DNA from: CAVQFB01 sp963711675
GTDB lineage: Bacteria; Acidobacteriota; Terriglobia; Terriglobales; Acidobacteriaceae
Reading direction: 5' to 3'
Length of the DNA stretch: 64,000 nucleotides
NCBI GenBank assembly: GCA_963711675.1
Contig: CAVQFB010000004.1
Span: forward strand, 248,001 to 312,000
The position numbers were made by a program, and so were the translations under genes. The number at the start of each line of letters is the position of its first letter. Positions within the stretch are counted from its first letter, which is position 1. Below, in pieces: positions 1-8,084 of this stretch. Under the pieces are notes generated by a model that worked only from the letters and a program-made list of their open reading frames with translations, did not search any database and was not told where the DNA came from.

Positions 1-1036
1 GTGTGTGCTTTGCATGTGGCAGTCGCGTGGGATCGTCGATCGCCTTGACGTCTCCGCCATGCAGTGCCACCATTTGGCGGAATCTTTCGAGTGCTTTTCC
101 GGATCGAATCATTTCCTCCGAAACCTTCTTCCCCTCTTCCACACTCGAGACGCTCCCGCCGACGTAGAACATCCATCCTGCCAGTTCCAGGCAAAGCTCT
201 CGCAAATCCTCCGGCCCACCTCCGCGCAGAACGTCGAGGACCTCCTCTACCTCCAGGGTGTTGCCCACCTTAAGGCCGAGCGGCTGGTCCATGTCGGTAA
301 TCAACGCAACCACGCGCTTCCCCATGCGCTCACCGGTTTCCACCATCAGTTCTGCCAGGTGAACGGCATCTTCTTCTTTCTTCATGAAGGCGCCGGAGCC
401 CGTCTTCACATCCAGGACAAGCGCGTCGATGCCCTCCGCGAGTTTCTTGCTCATGATCGAGGCGCAGATCAGGCTCGGACTTTCGACCGTGCCCGTCACA
501 TCCCGCAGCGCATACAGTTTTCGGTCCGCGGGAGCAATCTCTGCTGTTTGCCCGATCATCGCGCAGCCGCACGCGTGCAGCACCTCGCGAAACCTCTCCA
601 CGGAAAGATTTACATTGAAGCCTGGAATCGATTCCAGCTTGTCCAGGGTTCCGCCAGTGTGTCCCAGCCCACGCCCGCTGATCATCGGAACGGCGAGCCC
701 GCCAGCGGCAACTAATGGCGCGAGCACCAGGGAAGTCTTGTCGCCTACGCCGCCCGTCGAGTGTTTATCCACCTTCTTCGCGGGGTGCGACGAAAGATCC
801 AGCACCTCTCCGGAGTGCAGCATCGCGTGCGTAAGTGCCGCAGTCTCGGCGCGCGTCATGCCGCGCAGGACCGTCGCCATCAGCCAGGCTGAAACCTGAT
901 AGTCGGCAGTTTCACCTCGCGTGTAACTATTAACAAGGTGCTCGATCTCCGCCTGTGACAGTTCGTGCCCATCCCGCTTTCGCCGGATCACATCAATCAC
1001 GCGAATATGGGGCGTGACAGTTTGCGGCTTATTCAC
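1..1036 (-). CDS. deoA: thymidine/pyrimidine-nucleoside phosphorylase, C-terminus beyond window
   Basis: Phosphorolysis of thymidine or other pyrimidine nucleosides to base plus (deoxy)ribose-1-phosphate, cytosolic. Translating back from the edge gives 345 codons without a stop, starting at GTG (1036-1034). The glycosyltransferase family 3 landmarks are visible: KVDKHSTGGVGDKTS at the phosphate/nucleoside site, SGRGLGHTGGTLDKLES, and LVLDVKTGSGAFM. The start overlaps the end of the cytidine deaminase gene by 8 bases, so the two are translationally coupled: Cdd makes uridine or deoxyuridine, which this enzyme can split. The GTG start is chosen because it lies in that overlap and no in-frame ATG precedes the conserved N-terminal helix. 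The C-terminal part is cut off at base 1. Whether the enzyme prefers thymidine alone or pyrimidine nucleosides in general cannot be decided here. Confidence 0.93.
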   Translation of the reverse strand, partial: MNKPQTVTPHIRVIDVIRRKRDGHELSQAEIEHLVNSYTRGETADYQVSAWLMATVLRGMTRAETAALTHAMLHSGEVLDLSSHPAKKVDKHSTGGVGDKTSLVLAPLVAAGGLAVPMISGRGLGHTGGTLDKLESIPGFNVNLSVERFREVLHACGCAMIGQTAEIAPADRKLYALRDVTGTVESPSLICASIMSKKLAEGIDALVLDVKTGSGAFMKKEEDAVHLAELMVETGERMGKRVVALITDMDQPLGLKVGNTLEVEEVLDVLRGGGPEDLRELCLELAGWMFYVGGSVSSVEEGKKVSEEMIRSGKALERFRQMVALHGGDVKAIDDPTRLPHAKHT

Positions 1037-1448
1037 TGAGTCGAAATCCTTCCGGCAGAAGATCGGTAATCGGTGCTTCCGTCCAGCCCTTCGCGCTTTT
1101 GAAGAAAATCGTGGCCTTGGGGCCAAATTCGTAGATCACCTGGCGACACGCACCGCACGGAGAGCACGCAACATCTTGCTCGGTGACGACCGCCACCGCG
1201 CGAATCACCAGCTTCGGCCCTGATTGCGCCACTGCGGAAAAGATTGCCGTCCGCTCCGCGCAATTCGTCATCCCGTACGAACTGTTCTCCACATTGCAGC
1301 CTGTGAACACTTCCCCACGGCCGGTCAGGATCGCGGCTCCCACTTTGAAATGTGAGAAAGGAGCATAGGCATTCTTCATCGCCTTGCGCGCAGACTTCAT
1401 CAGCAGGCCACGATGCCGCGAAGAGATCTCTTTCTGATGACTGGCCAT
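1029..1448 (-). CDS. cdd: cytidine deaminase
   Basis: Hydrolytic deamination of cytidine/deoxycytidine to uridine/deoxyuridine in pyrimidine salvage; cytosolic. The 139-residue protein has the usual size of the homotetrameric class. The zinc site is complete: C63-A64-E65 in TNCAERTA (zinc ligand plus catalytic Glu) and P97-C98-x-x-C101 in SPCGACRQ. The FKVGAAIL and GCNVENSSYG segments that contact substrate are also present. It is followed by deoA with an 8-base overlap, making a two-gene pyrimidine nucleoside unit. A longer overlapping open frame in another phase (to about 1479) has none of these motifs and is a shadow. Confidence 0.96.
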   Translation of the reverse strand: MASHQKEISSRHRGLLMKSARKAMKNAYAPFSHFKVGAAILTGRGEVFTGCNVENSSYGMTNCAERTAIFSAVAQSGPKLVIRAVAVVTEQDVACSPCGACRQVIYEFGPKATIFFKSAKGWTEAPITDLLPEGFRLSE

Positions 1449-1583
1449 ATGGATAGAAATCGAGACACGACTGCGTCAAAATTGCGCGCCTGATTGTAAC
1501 CCTTCAAGGGAAAACTCAGTATGGTTTCTTAGGCGGGCTGGTCAGTCTTCCCGAATGCTCTCTAAGCAGTGTTTTCCGCAAGT

Positions 1584-1616
1584 AAAAAGGGGAGAGGTGC
1601 GACCCAACCTCTCCCC
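1584..1616 (-). terminator. rho-independent terminator of maeB
   Basis: Read on the minus strand, a perfect 10-bp stem (GGGGAGAGGT / ACCTCTCCCC, 8-base loop) is followed by TTTTT. It lies 18 bases past the maeB stop codon and before cdd, separating the two transcription units. Confidence 0.85.
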
Positions 1617-1633
1617 ACTCCCCCGAAATCCAG

Positions 1634-3937
1634 CTAGCCCGCAACCGCGGGCGAGGTTACGGTTTCCGGCGCACGCGTCGTCATCTCGGTCTCCTGTGCG
1701 TCCACTACGGCAATGGCAGCCGCGTTTACGATCTCCTCCACCTCTGCTCCCCGCGCCAAAAGGTGCACAGGCCTGCTCATGCCCATGAGGATCGGGCCGA
1801 GCGTCTCAGCGCCTCCAATTTTCGACAGGAGCTTGTAGGCGATATTGGCCGAATTCAGATCGGGGAAGATCAACACGTTGGCTCCGCCCTTGAGGGTGCT
1901 GAACGGGTAAGTCTCCTGCAGAATCTCTGGAGACAATGCCACGTCCGCCATGATCTCTCCATCCACCATTAGATCGGGATCAGCCTTGTGCAGCAATTCG
2001 ACCGCCTTGCGCACCTTGTCGCAGACCGGATGGTTACTGCTGCCAAAGCTGGAGAATGACAGCATGGCCACACGCGGTTCCACCTCGAAACGCCGCGCCA
2101 CATCCGCCGTACACAGGGCAATTTCCACCAAGTCCTCCGCGCTGGGCTCGATATTCACACTGGTATCCGCGAGAAAATAGACTTCTCCCTTGCGTGTGAT
2201 CATCGCGTAACACCCGGAGACCTTGTGCAGGCCTTCGCGCACGCGCAGGATTTGCAGCGCGGGGCGGATCACATCTGGAAAATGCTGACTGACACCCGAA
2301 ACCAGCGCGTCGGCATCCCCCATGTGCACCATCATCGAACCAAATACGTTGTGATCGTTGATGAGGCTAGCGGCCTCGGTCAGCGTTACTCCGCGGCGCT
2401 GCCGCAGCCGGAAGAGTTCCTGTACATATCGTTCGCGCAGCGGAGATGTCGCTGGGTCCACGATCTTCACATCTTTCAGCTCCAGGCCCAGGTCGACGGC
2501 TTCGGCTTTAATCGTCGCCGCTCTACCCAGCAGAATCGGCACCGCAATCTTTTCTTCCACCAGGGTGTGGCACGCCCGCAAGATTTTTTGATTCTCTCCC
2601 TCGGGAAAGACTACCTGCTTCGGTTTTGCTTGCGCCTTATGAACCATCATGCGTGCGATCTCATGGCTCTTGCCCAGCCGGCGCTCCAGCTGTTCACGGT
2701 AACTCGCCAGGTCAACCGGCTCCTGTGCCACTCCGCTTTCCATAGCGGCTCTGGCCACGGCTGCTGCCTCCCACACCAGAACACGGGGATCGAACGGCTT
2801 CGGAATCAGATAGTCAGGGCCGAACTTCAGTCGCTCAACGCCGTAGGCCCGGCACACCGAATCCGGAACATCTTCCTTCGCCAATGCCGCCAGAGCGCGC
2901 GTCGCCGCCAGCTTCATCTCTTCATTAATAGCGGTTGCCCGAACATCCAGGGCACCCCGGAAGATGAAGGGGAAGCCGAGAACGTTGTTCACCTGGTTGG
3001 GATAGTCAGAGCGCCCAGTCGCCATGATTACGTCGTCGCGGCACGCCCTGGCGTCTTCATATGTGATCTCCGGATCCGGATTCGCCATGGCAAAAACGAT
3101 CGGACGCGGTCCCATGGACACTACCATCGCCTGCGTCACCACACCTTTACCCGAGAGCCCGACAAAGACGTCAGCACCTTGCATCGCGTCGGCCAGAGTC
3201 CGCAACTCGCTCGGGTGCGCGAACCGCTCCTTGTACGGGTTCATCCCTTTCGTGCGTCCCTGGTAGATCACCCCCGAGGTGTCGCACATAGTAATGTTCT
3301 CGCGCTTCACACCGAGCCGCACGTAATGCTCGGCGCACGAGATCCCGGAGGCGCCCGCGCCGTTGAACACCACATGTACCTTGCTGATTTCCTTGCCCGC
3401 AACTTCCAGCGCATTCAGCAGGGCCGCACCGGTAATGATCGCGGTCCCGTGCTGATCGTCGTGGAATACCGGGATCTTCATCGTCTTCTTCAGCGTTTCT
3501 TCGATGTGGAAGCACTCCGGCGCCTTGATGTCCTCCAGATTGATGCCCCCGAACGTTGGCTCGAGCAATTGGCAGAATTTGATCACTTCCTCTGGATCGT
3601 GCGTGTTGACTTCGATATCGAACACATCCACGTCCGCGAACCGCTTAAATAGAACGCACTTGCCCTCCATGACTGGCTTGCCGGCAAGGGCGCCGATATC
3701 ACCCAGGCCGAGGACCGCAGTGCCGTTACTTACGACAGCAACCAGGTTTCCCCGTGCCGTGTATTTGTAGGCATCGTGCGGGTTCTTCTGAATCTCCAGG
3801 CAGGGTTCCGCAACCCCCGGCGTATACGCCAGGCTCAAATCGCGCTGGGTACGGCAAGGCTTCGTGGGAGTAACTTCAATTTTCCCCGGGCGCGAGCCAG
3901 AATGATAGTCAAGTGCTTGTTGCTTGGTTACGGCCAT
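1634..3937 (-). CDS. maeB: NADP-dependent malic enzyme with C-terminal phosphate acetyltransferase-like domain
   Basis: Oxidative decarboxylation of malate to pyruvate, giving NADPH. The 767-residue size matches the MaeB fusion architecture. Residues about 1-420 are the malic enzyme: SLAYTPGVAEPC, the metal/substrate segment FHDDQHGTAIITGAALLNAL, the nucleotide-binding VVFNGAGASGISCAEHYV, and FAMANPDPEI. Residues about 430-750 are a phosphotransacetylase-like domain (AKPKQVVFPEGENQKILRA, GMSRPVHLLARGAEVEEIVN). In characterised MaeB proteins this domain binds acetyl-CoA and is regulatory rather than catalytic (family knowledge). The ATG start has a strong AGGAGGA Shine-Dalgarno 3 bases upstream. 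It is transcribed alone, with an intrinsic terminator directly behind it. Confidence 0.95.
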   Translation of the reverse strand: MAVTKQQALDYHSGSRPGKIEVTPTKPCRTQRDLSLAYTPGVAEPCLEIQKNPHDAYKYTARGNLVAVVSNGTAVLGLGDIGALAGKPVMEGKCVLFKRFADVDVFDIEVNTHDPEEVIKFCQLLEPTFGGINLEDIKAPECFHIEETLKKTMKIPVFHDDQHGTAIITGAALLNALEVAGKEISKVHVVFNGAGASGISCAEHYVRLGVKRENITMCDTSGVIYQGRTKGMNPYKERFAHPSELRTLADAMQGADVFVGLSGKGVVTQAMVVSMGPRPIVFAMANPDPEITYEDARACRDDVIMATGRSDYPNQVNNVLGFPFIFRGALDVRATAINEEMKLAATRALAALAKEDVPDSVCRAYGVERLKFGPDYLIPKPFDPRVLVWEAAAVARAAMESGVAQEPVDLASYREQLERRLGKSHEIARMMVHKAQAKPKQVVFPEGENQKILRACHTLVEEKIAVPILLGRAATIKAEAVDLGLELKDVKIVDPATSPLRERYVQELFRLRQRRGVTLTEAASLINDHNVFGSMMVHMGDADALVSGVSQHFPDVIRPALQILRVREGLHKVSGCYAMITRKGEVYFLADTSVNIEPSAEDLVEIALCTADVARRFEVEPRVAMLSFSSFGSSNHPVCDKVRKAVELLHKADPDLMVDGEIMADVALSPEILQETYPFSTLKGGANVLIFPDLNSANIAYKLLSKIGGAETLGPILMGMSRPVHLLARGAEVEEIVNAAAIAVVDAQETEMTTRAPETVTSPAVAG

Positions 3938-4078
3938 AGTTCCTCCTGTGTTATGTCTCGGTCGAGAGCGGGTAATTCCAGATCACTGAAACGAAAAAGC
4001 CCTGCTCCTCCAACCACAGCTCTACCAAAGGCCCGTCACGATCACTTCATCTGCGAGATCGTCCGTGGCGAGATCTGC

Positions 4079-4561
4079 TTAAACAGTCGACCACGCCGTC
4101 TCATTGACGATCTGCTGCACGGTCGGCTTGACCAGGCGCTCGAAATCTGCCCATGCCAGTCGCATCAACTCCCGGTGCGATCCTGCGTTGAAAGCGATTT
4201 CCTTGTCCTCGGAAAGCGTCTCGTCGACGAAAACTTTCATGCCGTATAGATTGCCGAACGGCGGCATCGCGCCCGTCTCGCAGTCGGGAAATCTGCTCTT
4301 GAATTCCAGTTCCGACGCCAACTCGGCCGTCTTCGCTCCGGTGATTCTCTTCAGCAGAGCCAGATCTACATGGACAGCAGCCGGCACCACTGCCATAGCG
4401 AATTCTCCGTCAAGCTTCACGATTACGGTTTTGGCTAACTCCCGGCCGCGGACATGCGCCAGCGCTGCCACTCCTTGTGCGGTATATGCAACAGAGTGAG
4501 TAATCACTACATACTTGACCCCATAACTATCCAAGAAATCCTTAAGTCTGGTGAGCGACAT
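4079..4561 (-). CDS. YbaK/EbsC-family aminoacyl-tRNA deacylase
   Basis: A 160-residue single-domain protein of the YbaK/ProX editing family, which hydrolyses mischarged aminoacyl-tRNAs (for example Cys- or Ala-tRNAPro). Recognisable are the N-terminal YVVITHSVAYTAQGVAALAHVRGRELAKTVIVK, with the conserved Lys in the KTVIVK strand, and the glycine loop PPFGNLYGMKVFVDETL. The start lies 20 bases inside the end of the hydrogenase maturation protease gene, with GGAG 6 bases upstream, so it is probably translated from the hydrogenase transcript although its function is unrelated. Its exact tRNA substrate cannot be read from sequence. The overlap hints at read-through expression rather than a functional link. 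Confidence 0.85.
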   Translation of the reverse strand: MSLTRLKDFLDSYGVKYVVITHSVAYTAQGVAALAHVRGRELAKTVIVKLDGEFAMAVVPAAVHVDLALLKRITGAKTAELASELEFKSRFPDCETGAMPPFGNLYGMKVFVDETLSEDKEIAFNAGSHRELMRLAWADFERLVKPTVQQIVNETAWSTV

Positions 4562-5126
4562 AAATATCTCCTATCGTTCCGTCGGTAGCTGTGTCCGGCT
4601 CCCAGAGTTGACGCTCGGTGCCCTCCTGAAGCTGATCCAGCAGCTGTGGGAAATGTTGGACTACCTTCTTTACTGCTATTTGGACCGCCGCTGACAACTC
4701 CGTGCTCGGCGCAGCACTCTCTATCTCAATACCCAAAAGGAACATTCGAGGCGATTGCAACCCCAACGCCCTACGTAGTTCGAGGATTTCCTTCAAGCCC
4801 CATCCATGGAGCGAAAAAGCCGCTTCATTTCGTGACTCCATCTCTGCAGCCGATAAGGCCAGCAATTGAATTGTCCCCGGCGCGGCGCCCGAGACGAGCG
4901 CGTCTACAAAGACGATAGTGTCGGCCTCGTCCAGAATCTCAAGCACATCCATTTGCGGAAGCTCAAGGAAGTGGCAGGCCACCAGCCCCTGTTGGCGCAG
5001 TTGAGATATCAACTGCAAACCGACTGCATCGTCGCCGGCTAGACCGTTTCCCAGTCCAACCACCAGGACCCGTCCCAGGTTGTGATTCGGTTCTTCCAGC
5101 GCTCTGTTTTGCTCGGTACTCTCCAT
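4542..5126 (-). CDS. [NiFe] hydrogenase maturation protease (HyaD/HycI/HoxW type)
   Basis: Endopeptidase that removes the C-terminal tail of the hydrogenase large subunit after nickel insertion. The 194-residue product starts RVLVVGLGNGLAGDDAVGLQLI, the family signature GxGNxxxxDDxxG. The downstream ILDEADTIVFVDALVSGAAPGTIQL carries the second nickel-sensing Asp region. The ATG at 5126 is preferred over an ATG at 5180 inside the large-subunit gene, because GGAG lies 6 bases before it and only two bases separate it from the large-subunit stop. Its place directly after the large subunit identifies its likely substrate: the tail after DPCISCSTH. Its 3' end overlaps the YbaK gene by 20 bases. Confidence 0.9.
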   Translation of the reverse strand: MESTEQNRALEEPNHNLGRVLVVGLGNGLAGDDAVGLQLISQLRQQGLVACHFLELPQMDVLEILDEADTIVFVDALVSGAAPGTIQLLALSAAEMESRNEAAFSLHGWGLKEILELRRALGLQSPRMFLLGIEIESAAPSTELSAAVQIAVKKVVQHFPQLLDQLQEGTERQLWEPDTATDGTIGDIYVAHQT

Positions 5127-5128
5127 TT

Positions 5129-6430
5129 CTAGCTCCGCCGAATTCTCACCTTCGTAAAATGAGTCGAGCATGAAATGCACGGGTCGTAGTTCCGCACCAG
5201 ATGCTCGCAGGCGCGGATGATCTCCTCGTCAGGCCGCTGTATGAGTGACGGCACCAGTAGACGCAGGTCGTCCTCCATGCGCCGCAGGTTCTGCGACGTT
5301 GGCGGCACAATCTTGGCGAACTCGACCAGTCCCTGCTCGCTGAAACGATAGCGATGAAACAGAATTCCCCGTGGCGCTTCCGTTGCCGCGCACCCTTCTC
5401 CCTTTCGAATCGTGAAGTCCACGCGGCTGCGCTGCGGTTCCTGGTAGGACTCGATGACAGCCAGAGCCTCTCCGCATGCATGCACGAGTTCAACCGCACG
5501 CGCCAGGGCACCGAGGAAGGGATTCCGCACCGGCAGCGTCATCCCCGCTGCCATCCATGCCTGCTTCGCTTGCGGGAATAGTCTGTCGTGATTCAGGTTC
5601 AGACGCGCCAGTGGCCCCACAAAGTAGCTTGTTCCCGCCTGCGCCCGGACCGAGTGCAGTGCCGTGGACCGCTTAACGTGCTCCTCCAGAAACGCATGCT
5701 CGTACTGGGAGGGAGGGAGATTGAGGCCTCGTGACGAAACTACGGTTCCCTCATTCATCGCGTATTCGTCCGGATGCGAGAGGCAAACGAACTCATAGTC
5801 TGGGGTAATGTCAGGAAAACGAAAACCACTGACCCAGTTCACTGTCTCAAGTGCCGCCTTGATTGCCCAATCCAGGTCCGATCGTAATTTGAGCAGCTCT
5901 TCCCGCCGCGGAACCTTGTAGAATCCGCCCACGCAAACCGACACCGGGTGAATTGCCCGTCCACCAAGCAATTCAAGAAGATGGTTGCCGATCTTCTTCA
6001 GCCGCAGCCCACGCTTCACTTCGGCGCCATACTTTTCGGCCATTGAGACCGCGCTTTCATAGCCGAGAAAGTCCGGGGCGTGCAGCAGGTAAATGTGCAG
6101 CGCGTGGCTTTCGATCCATTCCGCGCAATAAAGAAGACGGCGCAACGCACGGACCGCCGGATCCGCCACGATGCCCAGCCCATTCTCCAGAGCGTGCACC
6201 GAACTCATCTGGTAAGCAACCGGGCAGATCCCGCAGATTCGGGCAACAATGTCGGGCACTTCCTGGATGTGCCGACCCTGCAGAAAAGCTTCAAAGAACC
6301 GAGGCGGTTCAAAGATATTGAGCTGCACATCTTTGACCTGCCCGCCCTCCAGGCACAGCGAGATTCCTCCTTCGCCCTCCACTCGCGAGAGATTCTCCAG
6401 CCGCAACGTCCGAGTAATGTCCTGCGTCAT
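5129..6430 (-). CDS. hydA: [NiFe] hydrogenase large (alpha) subunit, group 3b-like
   Basis: Carries the NiFe(CN)2CO active site for reversible H2 oxidation/evolution. The 433-residue protein has both metal-binding pairs: R64-I-C66-G-I-C69 (L1 motif) and D416-P-C418-I-S-C421-STH near the C-terminus (L2), followed by a short tail FTKVRIRRS expected to be cleaved off. The true start is the ATG at 6430, overlapping the small-subunit stop as ATGA; an open frame extending to 6799 is only the same phase running back through the small-subunit gene. Order small-large-protease behind diaphorase-like subunits fits cytosolic group 3b NADP-coupled enzymes (Pyrococcus soluble hydrogenase I type). Group assignment is by context and subunit set, not by phylogeny. 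Confidence 0.93.
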   Translation of the reverse strand: MTQDITRTLRLENLSRVEGEGGISLCLEGGQVKDVQLNIFEPPRFFEAFLQGRHIQEVPDIVARICGICPVAYQMSSVHALENGLGIVADPAVRALRRLLYCAEWIESHALHIYLLHAPDFLGYESAVSMAEKYGAEVKRGLRLKKIGNHLLELLGGRAIHPVSVCVGGFYKVPRREELLKLRSDLDWAIKAALETVNWVSGFRFPDITPDYEFVCLSHPDEYAMNEGTVVSSRGLNLPPSQYEHAFLEEHVKRSTALHSVRAQAGTSYFVGPLARLNLNHDRLFPQAKQAWMAAGMTLPVRNPFLGALARAVELVHACGEALAVIESYQEPQRSRVDFTIRKGEGCAATEAPRGILFHRYRFSEQGLVEFAKIVPPTSQNLRRMEDDLRLLVPSLIQRPDEEIIRACEHLVRNYDPCISCSTHFTKVRIRRS

Positions 6431-7215
6431 TGCCCGGTGCCTCCCAGCTTTTCGCTCGCGGAACGGAAGGCCTCCGCATATCCAGTGAATCCGCGCAGCA
6501 GGCGAACCAGCGCATCGCGCTGCATTCCTGTGCTCAGCATGTAAGAACCAAGCGATTCGGGATTGGGCGTCTCCATTGGCCCGAAACATCCGTAGCAGCC
6601 GCGGTTGTAAGCCGGACAAATTGCCCCACAACCTGCGTGCGTCAACGGGCCCAGGCACGGAGTTCCGTGCGCGACCAGAACGCAGGTTGTTCCTCTCCTC
6701 TTGCATTCCACGCACACCGAGTGCGCCGGCAAGTGCGGCTCTCGGCCCAGAAGCAGCGCCGTGAGCACTTCCAGCAGCTGATACCGGTTGACCGGGCAAC
6801 CGTTCAACTCGAAGTCCACCGCCACGTGCGAAGAAATCGGCGTTGATTTCGCCAGCGTGTCGATGTATGCCGGCGTGGCATAAACAGCCCGCACGAACTC
6901 TCCAATATCCTTCCAGTTCCGCAGTGCCTGAATCCCGCCTACGGTCGCGCAGGCGCCAATCGTGACCAGATACTTCGAATCCCGCCGCACCTGGCGGATC
7001 CGCTCGATATCGTGCTCGGTCGTGATCGATCCTTCCACCAGGGCGACGTCGTACGGCCCCGGTTCGGTGTGCGTTCGGGCTTCGAGGAAATGAACAATGT
7101 GGACTTCAGCCGCCAGTGCCAGCAGTTCATCCTCAAGATCGAGCAGCGAGAGCTGGCACCCATCGCAAGAGGCGAACTTGAAGACCGCCAGCCGGGGCTT
7201 GCCATTCGCCGGCAT
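6427..7215 (-). CDS. hydD: [NiFe] hydrogenase small (delta) subunit, group 3b-like
   Basis: Iron-sulfur electron-transfer partner of the large subunit. 262 residues; the proximal cluster ligands begin with FASCDGCQLS (C17, C20), followed by EGSITTEHD, TIGACATVGGI and NGCPVNRYQLLE. Extra cysteines for medial/distal clusters are in VCVECKRRGTTCV, GTPCLGPLTHAGCGAICP and NRGCYGCFGP. There is no twin-arginine signal peptide and no membrane anchor, so the enzyme should be cytosolic, unlike uptake group 1 hydrogenases. The start codon ATG shares one base with the stop of the gamma-subunit gene (TAATG), and the end overlaps the large-subunit start by four bases, so stoichiometric coupled translation is expected. 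Confidence 0.94.
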   Translation of the reverse strand: MPANGKPRLAVFKFASCDGCQLSLLDLEDELLALAAEVHIVHFLEARTHTEPGPYDVALVEGSITTEHDIERIRQVRRDSKYLVTIGACATVGGIQALRNWKDIGEFVRAVYATPAYIDTLAKSTPISSHVAVDFELNGCPVNRYQLLEVLTALLLGREPHLPAHSVCVECKRRGTTCVLVAHGTPCLGPLTHAGCGAICPAYNRGCYGCFGPMETPNPESLGSYMLSTGMQRDALVRLLRGFTGYAEAFRSASEKLGGTGQ

Positions 7216-8084
7216 TAGAAGTCCTCCTTCCCGAAAAATGGCTCAATCGCTGCGTAGTTGAGCACCGGTCCCTGGCGGCACATGAACGTCGGCCCGAACT
7301 GGCAGTGTCCGCAGAAGCCCACCGCGCACTTCATATTCCGCTCCATCGAGATGAAGATCGACTCCTTCGGCACCCGGCGAGCCAGAGCTTCATAAATCAC
7401 AAAGCGCATCATGATCTCCGGCCCACAGGTCAGCACCAGAGTCCGCGGATGATCGATGCGGATGCGATAGAACAGCATGGGGACAACACCGACCTGCCCG
7501 CGCCAGTTTTCGTCGGCCCGATCCACCGTGACGTGCACTTCGACACCGCCACGTTGCCACTCGTCAAATTCATCGGTGTACAGCAGGTCCGGAGGAGTGC
7601 GTCCGCCATACATCAAGGTCACGCGTCCATAGTCCTTACGGTTGCGCAGCACGGTAAGAATCAGGGGACGAAGTGGCGCCAACCCGATCCCGCCGGTAAC
7701 GATCAGCAGGTCCTTGCCGAGCGCTTTCTCCATCGGCCACGCGCTGCCATACGGACCTCGCACGCCAATGATGTCGTTCACCTTCAGGCGGCCCATCGCT
7801 CGAGTCACGCTCCCCGCGTAGCGGATCGTGTGGCCGAGGGGTTGGGGCTGGCTGGGATCGGAACTCATCGAAATCGCGACTTCTCCGAACCCTGGCAGAT
7901 AGAGCATGTTGAACTGGCCGGGCAGGAAGTGATAAGCCGCGGCCACCATCGGATCTTGAAACTCCAGAAAAAACGTCGAGATGCCGTACGCCTCCGGTTT
8001 GATGAACCGAACCACCGCCGCATTAGGCAGCATAGGATCCGCATGCGTGACAATCTCAGGCACCGTCATGATCGCATCGCTCAT
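7215..8084 (-). CDS. hydG: hydrogenase gamma subunit, FAD/NAD(P)-binding ferredoxin reductase-like
   Basis: Diaphorase-type subunit that passes electrons between the hydrogenase FeS chain and NAD(P). 289 residues with a flavin-binding N-terminal barrel (LPGQFNMLYLPGFGEVAISMS), a nucleotide-binding half (LLIVTGGIGLAPLRPLI, LTCGPEIMMRF) and a C-terminal 2Fe-2S loop (NMKCAVGFCGHCQFGPTFMCRQGPV) typical of dihydroorotate dehydrogenase electron-transfer and group 3b gamma subunits. The ATG at 8084 overlaps the beta-subunit stop (ATGA), and this is chosen over an open-frame extension to 8306 lying inside that gene. Together with the beta subunit it makes this a nucleotide-coupled hydrogenase. Preference for NADP over NAD is inferred from the group only. 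Confidence 0.92.
   Translation of the reverse strand: MSDAIMTVPEIVTHADPMLPNAAVVRFIKPEAYGISTFFLEFQDPMVAAAYHFLPGQFNMLYLPGFGEVAISMSSDPSQPQPLGHTIRYAGSVTRAMGRLKVNDIIGVRGPYGSAWPMEKALGKDLLIVTGGIGLAPLRPLILTVLRNRKDYGRVTLMYGGRTPPDLLYTDEFDEWQRGGVEVHVTVDRADENWRGQVGVVPMLFYRIRIDHPRTLVLTCGPEIMMRFVIYEALARRVPKESIFISMERNMKCAVGFCGHCQFGPTFMCRQGPVLNYAAIEPFFGKEDF

Noticed and set aside
1033..1479. 148-codon frame overlapping cdd in another phase
   Set aside because: The cdd frame holds the full zinc site; this one has no family features.
2225..3652. 475-codon plus-strand frame opposite maeB
   Set aside because: Antisense shadow; no motif and no ribosome-binding site.
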